From Delphinapterus leucas (Eukaryota; Chordata; Mammalia; Artiodactyla; Monodontidae): 64,000 nt of DNA. Made by a program: the position numbers and the translations under genes. Of the stretch, positions 47,750 to 59,999 are shown one piece after another. The DNA is taken from the NCBI RefSeq assembly GCF_002288925.2, contig NW_022098037.1:7870901-7934900 (forward strand). The letters run 5' to 3'. The first letter of the stretch is position 1, and each line of letters begins with the position of its first letter. Below the pieces are notes generated by a model. That model worked only from the letters and a program-made list of their open reading frames with translations. It made no database searches and was not told where the DNA came from.

Positions 47750-48135
47750 GGCGCCTTTGGCGAAAGGGAGGCCGGCCAGCCCTCTGATCAAACTCAAAGT
47801 TTAGTTAAAAGACAAAAACAGCTGAAAATCTTCATGAATAATGCTGGGCCAGCATCGGCCCCCGGACCCCCCTCCTCCCCCCAGCTCAGTGTAGTGCAAG
47901 CCCGGCTCAATGCCCTCCCATTTTGTTATGCCGCTCGCCTAAGTCAGAATTTCACAGAAAGCCCAAGAAGAAAAGCTCCCACAATTAGGGGTCGCCTGTC
48001 AGAAAACATTAACGCCTTCCTCTCCCAGCCTGTCAGCCCGGCTGCAGATACAAACCGCCATGGCGAATTGGCCCTCCACCGCTTGAAGCGCCCGACAGCC
48101 AAAGGAGCAGGGGTTTCAAAGCCAAAGAAGCCGGA
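47750..48135. promoter_or_regulatory. Candidate conserved element 8 kb downstream of ASCL1
   Basis: Repeat-free block with 'ctgatcaaactcaaagtttagttaaaagac', 'cttcatgaataatgctgggccagcatcgg' (near-palindrome ATGCTGGGCCAGCAT at 47841-47855), 'cacaattaggggtcgcctgtc' and 'gatacaaaccgccatggcgaattggccc'. Mixed AT-rich cores and CpG. Composition resembles conserved enhancers. Confidence 0.35.
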
Positions 48136-48339
48136 GGCCACCTGAGTGCGGTTTCAGCAGTGTCAGATGCGAGGGGATACTCCCAGCTTCTTCTTTGGAA
48201 GAATCAGTACAAGATGCCTGGGAGAGGTCATAGGAGATGGGTGTGAGGATGGACAGATGAGCAGACCTCCCGGCGCAGAGCAGGAGAGCGAGGCCTTTTC
48301 CTGCAAAGGACATAGTTAAAGTGGCTACACCCTCATCTC

Positions 48340-49035
48340 CTGTTACTGAGCATTTTCCAAGCGCCGGGCATCTTATTTTGCTCATAATCAGGGCAATCCT
48401 ATAAGGTGGTGGATTATTATGTATATTTGCCTTACGGATGAAAACACTGAGGGGCTGAGGGACGTTACGTGACTTGTCCATGATCACAAAGCCAGGTAGT
48501 GGCAGGGTCAGAATTTGAACTCACGTTTGTCTGACTCCAAATTCCATGTTCTGTCCACCATAATCCAGCCCATAGTTTCTCCAATGAGATCCGGAGACCA
48601 ACTCGATGCTTGTCTGCTTCTGAAAACCCCACCAGTACGAGAGCATGTTCTCTGCCATCTTCCCTGGATTGCCAAAAATATTCCCTGCTTTCAGAATGTT
48701 CTGGCACATGCCTGACACTCGAAAGCATGTGGAAGCAAGGGAAGAGGGAAGAAAGGGAGAAATGAAAGGAGGGAGGAAGGGAGGGATTCCTTAGATTCCT
48801 TTTGATTTTCTTTGAACATAATTTTGTGCTGGAAGATACTTGATTTGGAGATCAAGAGACTTTGCTGGGATTCTCCATGCATCATCACAAATCTTTGTTT
48901 CCTCATCTGCGTAAGTGGAGATAATAACACCTCTGTGTGAGGCTAATTATAAAGATAGAATGAAATAGACTATGCAGAAGTGCCTAGCATAGTATCTAGC
49001 ACATAGTAGGTGCTCAAGAAAATTCTGTTGAAAAA
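48340..49035. repeat. Two MIR elements in opposite orientation
   Basis: Reverse MIR 48340-48560 ('actgaggggctgagggacgttacgtgacttgtccatgatcacaaagcc'). Plus MIR 48835-49035 ('tttgtttcctcatctgcgtaagtggagataataacacc', 'cacatagtaggtgctcaag'). Confidence 0.85.
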
Positions 49036-49039
49036 TGAA

Positions 49040-50980
49040 ATAGGATTTGGCCTTTTGTTTTTGTGTATCAGGAAGTTATATGTCACATATGCAATTACAT
49101 TCGTGAAACATATATAGTGAAAACATCAGGGAATTTTGTCTTCTGTTGTTCTGCGGTGGTCAGGCCACAAGGATGGTGTGAGCTAAAGTAGAGTCCATGT
49201 TCATGGGTGTTAGGGAGACTGCCTGGTGGCGTGGAAGTGTTTCAGTGCCTCTGAGAGGTGAGCGGTCATTCTCTGGTTTTTCTGTTGCTTACCACCCTTG
49301 GTGAGGCAGGGAGGAAATCTCAGCCCAGTTCGTGGGAGACAAAAATGAAGCTCCAAGGAGTGATGGCTTTGCTGGGAGAAAGTGAGCGCTAGAGGCTAGA
49401 ACTGGCCACTGGGCTCCCCTCCAGGAGCCTTGTTGTCTCAGCATTCTGAAGTACTTCTGAGCTCTGGCCTCTTCCCAGGTCTTAGAAGGAAAATCTTCAG
49501 AAAACCATTCATAGAAATTCAAGGAATGGCCACCACTTCCATTGCATCTGTCACAATTATTTAGATTATTTAGATGTGCATCAACTCCCAAACCTCCAGG
49601 CTTGCTGTTGCCACCCAGCAGTCAGCTCTTCCAAGTTCCAAGATACCAATTAAAAATAAAAAAAAAAAGCAAGCAAGCAAGAAAAGTTTATAATCCAGGG
49701 AATGTTTCCCAATTCTGCAACAGGTGGTCAGCTTCCCAGTGATTGTTTTTCCACTGATTCCTGGTGTGAATGGTTTGGTTTCCAGAGAGTAGGGATGAGC
49801 TTCATGGCCTTCTTTGTGTCTCCCACATTTTCCTGTTTTCCTCCTTCTCTGAGTAACCTTCTTCATCTTCCCGAAGACAGATTCTGTCCTTGATATACAA
49901 TCATTACCTCACAGACTGCTGGCCATGAATAATGGAGGAGTGTAAACACAAGGTCTACTTCTGAGGTATTTTATGAAAATATTCCATTGGTTAAAGATGT
50001 TTAGAATGCAATCATGTTTGAAATGCAGACCAGCTGTATGAACACGCCATCCCCCCAAGCATCTAATGTAAGACTGCTGAAGTGAAAACTGTACAGTTTG
50101 TCTAACCACAGCAATGTAGCCAAAGGTGGTTTGTATAAACTAACGATGGGATCTTTCCCATGAAAAGACAGAATGAGCAAACACCACAGCCCTAGGAGGG
50201 GGCCAGGCTGGACCGGTCCCGCATCAGCATACAAGGAAGGGGCCAGGCTGGACCGGTCCAGCAACAGCATTCAGATAGTTCATAATATCTCCACTTCCCA
50301 AGAGCACGGAAACTAAACTTGGGAGAGAAGCCACACCTGTACCAGGCAGTCTCCTTCCCCAGTCTTTTCCTGTTGGACCAACCAAGAAGAGGCCTACACC
50401 CATCTCCCCCCATCTCCCCATTCTCAAGAATATTACCCTGCTTCTCTGGGACACACAAATGAAGGGGATTTATTCTGTGGCGTCTGAAGAGGGTATATAT
50501 TTCAGAGAACAGCTAATTAGTTGCTAGAGAGCCTCTACAGATGAAAACAGACATGCTAATTCTAATTCTAGGTACTTTTTCTAAGGAAAACCATCAGACG
50601 TGCTCAAAAGACACACAGCAAAGAGTGTCTGTTGTTGTAGTAGTAGTATTTTTTATAGTGTTGAAGAACATAACACAACCTGAAACTTCAGTGTGGAAGT
50701 ATTTGTTCAAATATATATTGGCAGGCTCATAGAAAGCTATATGGTACAGAATTTTAAATGGTGATGTAGATTTATGTTTAATAACATGGAAATATATCTG
50801 TGATATAATAAGTATCCTGTTATAAGTGAAAAGAAGAGAATAGCCATCGCCTATAACTCTACCAACCAAAGGAAACCACTCAGTCTAATTATCTATATAT
50901 TTTTTGACAAAGTGGCATCCTACAATTCACTTTTTAAACTATGAACATATTTTTAAAAAATATGAACATTAATCAGTTTA
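49040..50980. other. Intergenic DNA with a 40-bp tandem duplication
   Basis: At 50192-50271 'GGGGCCAGGCTGGACCGGTCC' type sequence is duplicated with a 40-bp period (core at 50201 and 50241). Otherwise no gene or clear repeat. 50700-50980 is AT-rich and may be old L1. Confidence 0.5.
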
Positions 50981-50984
50981 GTCA

Positions 50985-51560
50985 TTAATTCAGCAAATAT
51001 TTTCCCAGGCCCTATTCTAGGCCCTCAGGATACAGTACTGGAAAAGACCAACACAATTCCAGCCCTTACGGTTTATGAGGTAAGAAAGACACTCCAAAAT
51101 CTGGTAGTTACACATTTCTGAATCCTCAAATAGTCTTCTACAACATAATTTTAAATGTTGGTAGAATAACATCTTAAACAATCTGTAGTTTTACACAGAG
51201 AGGTTTCTTTCTCTTTATTTTATTTTTTTGCTATTTGTGAATAAATTCTGAAGTGAAAAACCTTATGACCAAACAATTACACAAGATTATGTCCCCAAGA
51301 CACATCTGAAGGAGAACTGTTTTGTTAAAGGAAACGTGCTTTCTGAAGGCTTTTGGATTCATATCGCCTACCATTGCTTTCAGACAGGTGGAATCAGTTA
51401 CAATTTCACCAGCAGTGATGAGTACCCACTAGATATTATTGTATTTTAAACAAACAAACAACTTTACCAATTGTAAGTGATGTCGCATTCTTTCATGCTG
51501 CTTGTTCCCCATCCCAGTGACGTTCAAATACTTTTTTATATCTATTTACATCAGCGATTC
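50985..51560 (-). repeat. L2 fragment and antisense L1-like 3' region
   Basis: 50985-51085 fits reverse L2 ('attttcccaggccctattctaggccctcaggatacagtactgg'). 51230-51560 fits a decayed antisense L1 3' UTR ('caatttcaccagcagtgatgagtaccc'). Confidence 0.5.
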
Positions 51561-52339
51561 TCATACACTGGACCGAGACGACGGCTTTATAATGAACGCA
51601 GGAGGATGTCTGCTTGAAATACGTGTTCCTGGAGATCCTGATTAACTACATGCTCTGGACAGTGGTTTTAATTGTAGCCCTTCTGGAGATATGTCAGATA
51701 ACTAACTTTAGAAGCAACAACAATGATAAAACCGCCAGTTGGATAAAGGTGACTTCTATTCCAAATTTACTTTTCCCAGGTGCCGGGGGTCGAATGTCCC
51801 CAGTGGTAATCCGTGCATGGGGAATACAGAGGATTACTCTAGACTCTGACTCCCTTCCATTCTCTGCCTATCCATGCTGACCTCCCAGCCCTGCCCCCCA
51901 CCTGCTGCTGGCCTAGAGAAGAAAGCCATTTCCATTGGCCTTGGCTGCCTGGGGAGATCTATATTACTCTGGGGAAGAAGAGAGCTGTCCCCATCTTGGT
52001 AAAGTGTGAAATTCGGTTTTGATTGCAAAGGGAAGCCATTTCAACGGGATTACACCGTGACCATGTAGATTAAACTCAGCCATATGGCCTGGGGACGCTT
52101 CTTCCTACTGTCAGGTAACAGTGCATTGCTAATGACGTGGTGATGACATTTTCAAATGAAAAAATAAAGCCACCTGGACTTAGAATAAAGGAGGTGAAAA
52201 ATGACAAGATGCTGGTAAGCAGAAACAGAGCTTTCAGCCCTCTGTGGGCTTTGAAGAAGAGAAGGGATTTGTTTAATTGATAAGTGAAACCGATGAGCAT
52301 GTGCCTGATGTTATATAAAAGGAGTTCTGCCTGTTTGGC

Positions 52340-52475
52340 ACAGTAGAAAGGGATTCCAGTGTTGACTCAAAGAGATCGCTTAACCTCACTTAGCCTCAGC
52401 TTCTTCATCTGTTAAGTGGGCATAAAACCACACTTCACAGGGTTGTCACAAGAACAGAACAGGTTATGCGATGCT
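52340..52475 (+). repeat. MIR element
   Basis: 'cttaacctcacttagcctcagcttcttcatctgttaagtgggcataaaacc', 'cacagggttgtcacaag' is plus-strand MIR. Confidence 0.85.
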
Positions 52476-52499
52476 GATTTGTAATCTGCTAGTTGCTCT

Positions 52500-52935
52500 A
52501 CGAACATTAGAAAGAGTAGATGTTTTTATCCATCAGAGCTCACAGTTGCAAGCAACAGAAATAAACTCTGGCTGATTGAAACTGAAAAGAAATTTATCAG
52601 GAGGCTTTGAGTCATTCCTGGAATTACTGAAAAGGCTAATTTGAGGGTCAGAAAGAGGGCTAGAAAAGGTGAGGCTGAGCAGAAGCCAAAATCATGGATA
52701 AAACCATTCCCCACAATCGCGGGATGAGGCTGCCTCCACTCTGCCTCCAGCCTCTGGACACCACTGTCTATACTGACACCATCTCCAGGACTCGACACTG
52801 GATGTCCTGCTGGGACTGATGGGGCCACTGCTGCCTAGAAACTGGCTGGCTGTAGCCGTAGCCCCCCAGCTGCCATTGTGACAAAGGTGGATTCTCTGCT
52901 GTCCTTGCTTCTTTATGACACTAGCTATCAAGTCT
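52500..52935. repeat. Old interspersed repeat, unnamed
   Basis: 'catcagagctcacagttgcaagcaacagaaataaactctggctg' starts a recurrent mammalian repeat. A related decayed copy seems to start at about 63530 ('ttagatggcacgcaacacaaacgaactctgg'). I cannot name the family. Confidence 0.4.
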
Positions 52936-53159
52936 ACATCTGGACAGGGAGCTTCTGATTACTTGAGACATATTATAGATGCAAGGGAGGCCAGGAAGGT
53001 GGTGTCTGACCTTGCCCACTTTTATAGTAGGAGACAGACTCTGCTTTCTACCAAAATGCTGAAGAACCTCCAATGGAAAAGTGCTCAGATGCTGGGCAGC
53101 CGCAAACAAAACCAAACCAAATAACAAACAACAACAGCAAAAAGACAAGCAGCTTTTAG

Positions 53160-53335
53160 AGCAGGGGTCGGTCAACTATTTCCATAAAGGGTAGCAAGTA
53201 AATATTTTCTGCTATTTTAGTACAAGAGCAACAGGAACAATATGTAAATTTAAAAGTATGGTTGTGTTCCAATAATTTTTTTTTTAATACAGAAACAGGC
53301 TTTGGCTTTCAGATCATAGATTTCATATCCTTGCT
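53160..53335 (+). repeat. hAT-like DNA transposon remnant
   Basis: 'gcaggggtcggtcaactatttccataaagggtagcaag' with '...ctgctattttagtac' follows a nonautonomous DNA element known from 'gcaggggtcagcaaac' type ends. Its far end is decayed. Confidence 0.5.
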
Positions 53336-53339
53336 CTAG

Positions 53340-54925
53340 GGTGTTGATGGTGGTGACAACTTAGGGCAACTTGAGAAACTTGCCTTTGAGTTACGGCTGG
53401 AGATGGATTCATGTGGTGATAGCCACAATTCTTTAAATTGCACTGTGGCAAGACATCTCTCATCTGATGATTTTGCTCCTGGTAACTGCTGGTTCCACTA
53501 TGAAAACTCTTTCCTAGGTAGGGGGTTAATATCTTGTAAATAGAATTGTAGTTCAGATCTGAAGTTCAGTTGAGGCCCCTCCAGGTGAGGAGTGTGGAAG
53601 AGGAGAAGGAGAAGAGCCTCCTTCATCTTCTGTCCTCCTGCACGATCACCCCAGGGCGCCCCTGGGTCTCCCAGGTACTCCTCTCCTAAGCTCTGCTGCA
53701 CCGTCACACCTTTTAGGGAAAGTGTCATCATAGCTGGGTATGGATGGTATCAGAAGGGCATTTAGTTTACTCCAGGAGCCTGGCTATTAGTTTTTCCTCA
53801 CGGACATGTCGGCCACACTGGTGAAATAATCAATAGCTTCTTATGTGTTCTATGTGATGTCCCCATAGACTGGTTTTATGTGACCTGGGGAGGGAGGAGA
53901 GTCAGTCCAATGGACTTAATGGCAAATCATCAGGTGTGAATGTTTGCTATCATAGAGGTAAAATAACTCCTTGGTGGGAAAAGATGGTTTCCTCTTTTCA
54001 TCATTAATTTAAGTCATAGAAATTGTGACCCTGAAGTATGCCATGTCTACACTGAGCAGTGGGGCTATGAAGATGAAGAAAACATGGTCTCTGTCCTAGA
54101 GGACATTCAATTAGTTTTGTCTTTTTTTTTTTTCTGGGGGCACTCATTTATTGTCTCTGTTTCTCCCCAGCACATGTTGCAGAGAAATGGGCTTAAGCAT
54201 CCCTCTATGAGGGAGGTCAGTCATCACTTTTACCAGAAATAGGTTTGATGGTGTGTGCAGGAAATCCAATCTGTGATGGTAAAACGAAATGTGAGGGATC
54301 TTCCTTCCTCCCTCCCAAGGAAGAAGCTGGATATAGTAATCGAGGTTAGTATGATGGCCCACAATGCTCTCAGGCCACAGGTGCTGACTAGCTTTCCATC
54401 CTCACTTAGCGTTGGCTTCGTGTCTTGTGGTCCCAGGATGATTGTTCTGGCTCCAGATCATGTCTGCTTTCTAGGCAAGAAGGGGAAAAATAAAGAGCAG
54501 AAGGGTTGTGCTGGCTAAAGCTGCTCTCCTCTAAAATGCTTTCCTGTAAGTCCCCTCAGTAAGTCCCAATTATACCTCTTAGGTCAGAACTATATCCAAT
54601 GGCTAATGGAAGGGGCCAAAGAAGCCAGGAATAGGCTTTTAAAGCCAGGGATATTGCTGCTTCAAGCACAAGTGGGATTCTGTTAATAAAGTAGAAGATG
54701 AGGATGGATACTGGGTCTCAAGGAGATTCAAGGTCCCTTTACGGTAGATTTTACCCCAGGAGTTGCTTTGCACCAGTTCGTGAACCCAACCGACAAGCTG
54801 GCATCCGCTCCAAATCCTTTCAGTCTTCTTTATTTGTTTGTACTTTGAAGTTGGAAAATAGGTCAGACTTCTCAACACAGTGTCATCAGTTTTACTTATG
54901 GAGCCATTGCATGTTTAAAGGTGGA
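53340..54925. other. Intergenic DNA, no recognised feature
   Basis: No gene, RNA or clear repeat seen. Short open frames only. Confidence 0.45.
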
Positions 54926-54929
54926 AGCA

Positions 54930-55060
54930 CTTAAGAGGTCGCCTCAATCTCTTGAGCTACAGATGACGAAATGGCATCCTGGAGTTATCAAATGACTTGC
55001 CCAACATCACACAGCTAGTAAGGGGTACACCCAAGATTAGAATGCATGGAGAGAATGCCA
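54930..55060 (-). repeat. MIR element
   Basis: 'tcaaatgacttgcccaacatcacacagctagtaaggggtac' is reverse-complement MIR. Confidence 0.7.
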
Positions 55061-55131
55061 GGTATATCCTTTTGAAATTATGTTCTCAGTCAGATTGCAA
55101 GGATTTCAAACCATCAAGACTGTGAGAATCT

Positions 55132-55400
55132 GGACTTCCCTGGTGGCGCAGTGGTTAAGAATCCGCCTGCCAATGCAGGGGACACGGGTTCAAGCTCTGG
55201 TCTGGGAAAATTCCACATGCCACAGAGCAACTAAGCCTGTGAGCCACAACAACTGAAGCCCCCGCGCCTAGAGCCCATGCTCCGCAACAAGAGAAGCCAC
55301 TGCACCGCAACAAAGAGCAGCCCCCGCTCGCCGCAACTAGAGAAGAGCCCTTGCGCAGCAACAAAGACCCAAAGCAGCCGAAAATAAATTAAAAAAAAAA
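55132..55400 (+). mobile_element. CHR-1-like SINE with target-site duplication
   Basis: Plus-strand tRNA-derived SINE: 'ggacttccctggtggcgcagtgg' head, long body with 'gagaagccactgcaccgcaac', A-rich tail. A 16-bp duplication AAGACTG(T/G)GAGAATCT is at 55116-55131 and 55401-55416, one mismatch. Confidence 0.9.
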
Positions 55401-56229
55401 AAGACTGGGAGAATCTTTTCTAACTAGCTCCTTTCGTTACTACAATCTGCATTTAAGCCCGTAGCACTGGCATTGATGTTTGAACTATATTCTCAGTCTT
55501 TCCTATTTTTTCCCATTCCTATCACTTCTAAGGGTCTCAATCCACCCCTCATTAGGCGTTTAGTAGGCTCTGAATATGTTGGTTGAAAGAACATACTAGT
55601 TTGCTTTCTAAATCTTGGTTTCTGATATTGCCACTCACTCAGTATCTTCAACCAGAAACTCAAGAATCATTTCTAATCCTCTCTCTCATCCTCTCTGACT
55701 GGCACCTGCTGAGCAACCCTAAATCCAAAAGATTCTATATTATAATGTCTGAAAATCTATAAAAACAGGGAAAATATTCCATTTTTTATTGGACTTTCCC
55801 CCCAGATTAATGATTACACCCATGAGGCTTTAAATTTAGAGATATTTTGCCTGTAAAGGTATCTGGAGGTTGAAGGAAACATACGAAGCATGTTATTTGA
55901 AAACGTAACAAAAGTATTGATTAAATACATTTTTTTCTCTGTTTCCAGACTTTTAATATACCCTCTATTTATTTCTTAGATTCAGCTCCTGCTTTCTCAG
56001 CCCCATTGTTTCTGCCTCTGATCAGGACCTTACCATTTCTCCCTGGACCTCTAACTCTTAAAGAATCTCCTTGTTCTTGTCACTCCAACCCATCCTCCAC
56101 ATTGTGGCCACTGATTCCTTTAGAAACGATATGTAGACACCAAAGTGATCTTTCCGACACGTGATCATATATATATCTCTTGTTTAAAACGTTTCTATGG
56201 TTTCACCACTGCTCATGAAAGTAGCTAAT

Positions 56230-56700
56230 TTACTGACTCTACAAATATTCATGGAGCTTCCAACTACGTGCCAGTATCAAGCTAGGCAGTGTCCATACAA
56301 TGCTGAATAAAGCAAACATGGTGGATACTCTCATGGAACTTCTATTCTAATGAATGGTTGACGACCTAACTTCTGTTGCAGCCCCACCCAAATCTCCGTC
56401 ATCCCTGTTGACCTTTATATCCTAGCAATACCAAACAGCTTGTAGTCCTGCAAACGCCCTGCTTTTCCTTCTCACCACCTTTGCACACATCCTCTTTTGT
56501 TGGTCTGGTGTATTCATTTGCCCTTTAAGTTCCAGCTCAAACATCACTTCCCCCAGGAAGGCTTCCTTGACCTAACCTTACACAGATTAATCACTTTTTC
56601 TCTGGAACTTTTACATATTCTATTGTTATTTAGTTGCCCTTATCACAATTTTCCCTAACTTATTTGATTACAGTCCTTCCTTTTTTCTAAGAGTGGAGAA
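56230..56700. repeat. L2 fragments in opposite orientation
   Basis: 56230-56355 reverse L2 ('tggagcttccaactacgtgccagtatcaagctaggcagtg'). About 56500-56700 plus L2 ('ccagctcaaacatcacttcccccaggaaggcttccttgacc'). The span 55420-56220 before it has no clear feature. Confidence 0.65.
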
Positions 56701-58285
56701 ATGAGAAAAATAAAAGGATTGTTATTGCATTTAAAATCCAGAAAAATTGCCAGAATCACTTTTTTTTTTTTTTTAAAGTAGACCCTGCTGTATCAAGAAG
56801 AGAAATGTTGACAATTTTTACATTGACCACCAGGAGTTTCACTGAGCATTTTGCAACTCTGAGAACAATAGCTTTTAAGAAAAGGAGCCAGGAAACTCCA
56901 TGATGTCTCATCTCACTCAACTATAACAATTTGTGAATTCTCATTAATTGTCTAACAATGTTTCATGAGCCTTAAAAGTAACTGAAATAAAAGGGATTAT
57001 TAGCGTGTGCTTCATAATAGGGAGAAACCCTCAATTTTCAGAACACAAAAAGAGAACTATTCATTTTTTTCTCTTTAGGTGTCAGAAGGTCTAGGGAACA
57101 GAAAGAATAGCCTATAGCAAAATGCAAACTGACTTGGGACTTTTATTTCTCAGCTTAAAAAAAATCCTAGCAGGAAAATAAGCATGTGGAGGGAAAATTT
57201 AAGGAAAACTGATTCATGTAAAGGAGAAACTCATATTTCTATTCTCGTATGTATGTGTATATATATATATTTTTTTTTCTATAAAAAGGGGCTTTTATAT
57301 TTTGTTTTCACACTAGACTGTTAGGTACTTGGGAAAGAGACTGTGCTTTATATACTCAATGCTTAGTGCAGACACATAGTAGGTGCTCAGTAAATGCAGA
57401 TTTTAATTAAATAACATTGTAATGCTGGTGACTGGTTTTGATGGAAAAAGATCTAAACTCTAAGAATGATAGAAATGGCATGAAAAAATACTCGCTATGT
57501 AAAGCCACAGGTCACAAGGGATTTCCTAGTTCTATATTTGGGGCAGGCAGGACCTGGGCCCAGCAGTGTACGTACACACAGATAGCACAAGGCAGATGGG
57601 CCATAAACATATGTACATATATACGTAACTTAAGACCTGTTTATCTGGAAGTCTCAACAATCCCCTTCTCTTTTGCTGCCTTTGTCAGTGACATGGAAAT
57701 ATATTCCCGCATTTTATTTTCAACTTTTCAAACAGTCCAGGTGTGAAAGAAGTGGAGAAGTCCTCTGCTTCGCTCTGGCCCATTGGGGCAGGGTTTCGGC
57801 TTCCATTCTTTCCATCCCTAATTCATAATTTTTCATTTTGTTCTTGGAGCCCTCTTCTTTATAAATCCATTCAGCAAAAAAAAATTTTTTTAATTTACAC
57901 AAATTCAGTGTGTGTGTGGGTTTTGGGTGGGCTGTGGAAATTGATTTACGAGTCAACCACTTTTTTCTTGCCATCTCCCGCTTGAGTGGTTTGTCGGCTC
58001 CGGGCCTTTCTTTCACTGGAGGAGAATAAGGTTGTCTGTGGAAGAGGTCAGCATTTCAAATTGGTGGAGTTCAACTGCACAAATGACATAGAACTGACAA
58101 GAAAAGACAGGGGGTTTGGAGGTCACAGACTGCATAGGTCTTGCTTAGGGTTTTTGCTTTGTGATGAACCCTGGCACCAAAATGAATTAAATAACAGGCT
58201 TAAGGACTATTGAGAGAGGACTGAATGCAAATCAAAGATAAGTAGAAGTTTTCTTTCCTAAAAGGGGAATGATTTTTTTCCTTCC
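56701..58285. other. Intergenic DNA, low repeat content
   Basis: Contains an L2 tail at about 57320-57410 ('cacatagtaggtgctcagtaaatg') and otherwise nothing certain. A perfect T-box half-site AGGTGTGA occurs at 57739-57746. Confidence 0.45.
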
Positions 58286-58289
58286 CTTT

Positions 58290-58630
58290 CCCCCTTCCAT
58301 ATCTATGCCGGCAAGAGCTGCATGTTAAACGTGATTTCGCTGGCATTATGCTGGGTGCTTTCACCGCGCTTGTGGCTGCGATGGCCTATCTTGGCCTATG
58401 ATTAATGACCTGCTAGGCAATTTGGAAGCCATAATAACTCCGCGGTCCACACACAAACTATATAGTCGCATTCCTTTTGCGGATTTGCCAAGCTGTTACC
58501 AAGGGGCCCGCGTAGGAGCTGGATTGCTTGAGAGATAGTGAAGCATTTCTGCAAATGCCATTTGGGCCTTATCTTACTGAAAAGTGCGATGAGCAGCGGG
58601 CTCATTTACAAAATCCAAAGCGCAGATCTC
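58290..58630. promoter_or_regulatory. Candidate conserved non-coding element, 16 kb downstream of ASCL1
   Basis: Repeat-free block, balanced base content, many preserved CpGs (gcaccgcgc-type, 'ctccgcggtcc', 'agtcgcattcc', 'gtgcgatgagc'), homeodomain core 'gattaatgacc' (about 58400), 'tggcctatcttggcctatg', 'gccataataactcc' and E-box-like 'gcatctg'-type cores. It stands out from its surroundings and has the look of a deeply conserved enhancer. Confidence 0.45.
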
Positions 58631-58954
58631 AGGGCTTTTTTTTTTTTTTTTTTCAGCCCAGATTAAGGAAAACAAAAAACCAAAAATTGCTCCAAAAAAA
58701 AAAAAAAAAATGCCTGGTAAAAACTGATCTCTAGGTTCTGAGTGATTACAGGGACAGCAGACAGCAGTGTTCCCAAATCTTGAATCGGATTCATCAAAGC
58801 CTAATGCTGATAATGCCCTCCAAAAGCAAAAAGTGGATTTTTGAAAACTCTAGGCGGAAACAAAGGCTCCTCTTCCGGGTGTGCTGTTTCGAAGTGTTTG
58901 CACATGTCGAAACGGTAAACCTGTGTGTGGGAGTGAAAGTGTATAAGGTTGGTC

Positions 58955-59490
58955 GTGCGTTGAGCCACTGCCTTGCACTGTGACCCTGGATACATTTCTT
59001 CTCCTCTCTGGGCTGCAATTTTCTCATGAGTTCAATGAGAAGGTTGGGTTTAGCAAACAAGCCAGTAGGCTTTTTCTGGCTCTAATTTTTATTCATGTAG
59101 CAAATATTTACTGAGTGCCCACCATGTACTTGGCACTCTTCCAGGCTCTTGAGTTATTTAGGGAAGAAAGAAGACAAAGATCCCTGTACCCAAGAAGCTT
59201 ACATTCTAAAGGGGTGAGACAATCATTAACAATAAAGATAATTAATAAGTAAATTGTATGTGTAGAAGATAATGAATACTATGGAAAAGGAAAAATTAGG
59301 ACAGAAAAAGGGTGAACAGGAGCATCATGGGGTGGGCATTGGAGGTAGACTGCTTATGAAACATGGTGGTCAGGGTAGGCCTTGGCAAGGAAGTGGAATT
59401 TGGCCGTGATCTTTAGGAGATGAGAGAGTCAGTCAAGCATATATCAAAGGGGCAAAGCATTCTGGCAGAAAGAACATTCTAGAACAAAGT
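58955..59490. repeat. MIR then antisense L2
   Basis: MIR plus 58955-59060 ('gtgaccctggatacatttcttctcctctctgggctgcaattttctcatg'). L2 reverse 59070-59490 ('agcaaatatttactgagtgcccaccatgtacttggcactcttccaggctc', 'aagaagcttacattctaaaggggtgagac'). Confidence 0.8.
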
Positions 59491-59596
59491 CCTTAACAGT
59501 CTAAGAGTCTACTGATGCTGTGTCACTTTCTTTGAGATTGACTGGCCTTCAGTTACTTAGCTAGCTGGTGACAGTTTTATCGCCAAGCTCCGTGTT

Positions 59597-59757
59597 TTTC
59601 AGCTTTGGCTGCATGTTGAAAGTACCTTGGGAACTAGAAAAATATCAAGGCCTGGGTCCCACTTCCAGACATTCTGAGTTAATTTGTCTGGGGTGTATCC
59701 TGGACATCAAGAGTTTATGAAGCTCCCCAGGTGTCAAGGTCAAGAACCACGGATCTA
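59597..59757 (+). repeat. MER5-type hAT element
   Basis: 'ttggctgcatgttgaaagtaccttggg', 'ggcctgggtcccacttccagacattctgag', 'gtctggggtgtatcctggacatcaag', 'aagctccccaggtg', 'caagaaccacgg' follow a MER5-family transposon end to end. Confidence 0.75.
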
Positions 59758-59999
59758 GAGCAAGCAGGTCAACTCCACCATAACCTTTCTAGGGCTGTCA
59801 TTGAGGAAAGCCATCTTACAATTCGCAGTGTCAGAACAATTGTCACTCAGCACACAGGCAATATCTCATTAAAAATCTTCTATGCACAGGAGAGCGAGCC
59901 ATCCGAAGGAGAGTGGGATCGTCCATGCCTTTGGGGAGTTCACAGAGTATGGAGAAGACAGGTGTAAAAACGATTCTTCAGACACTGAGTTTGGTACAG

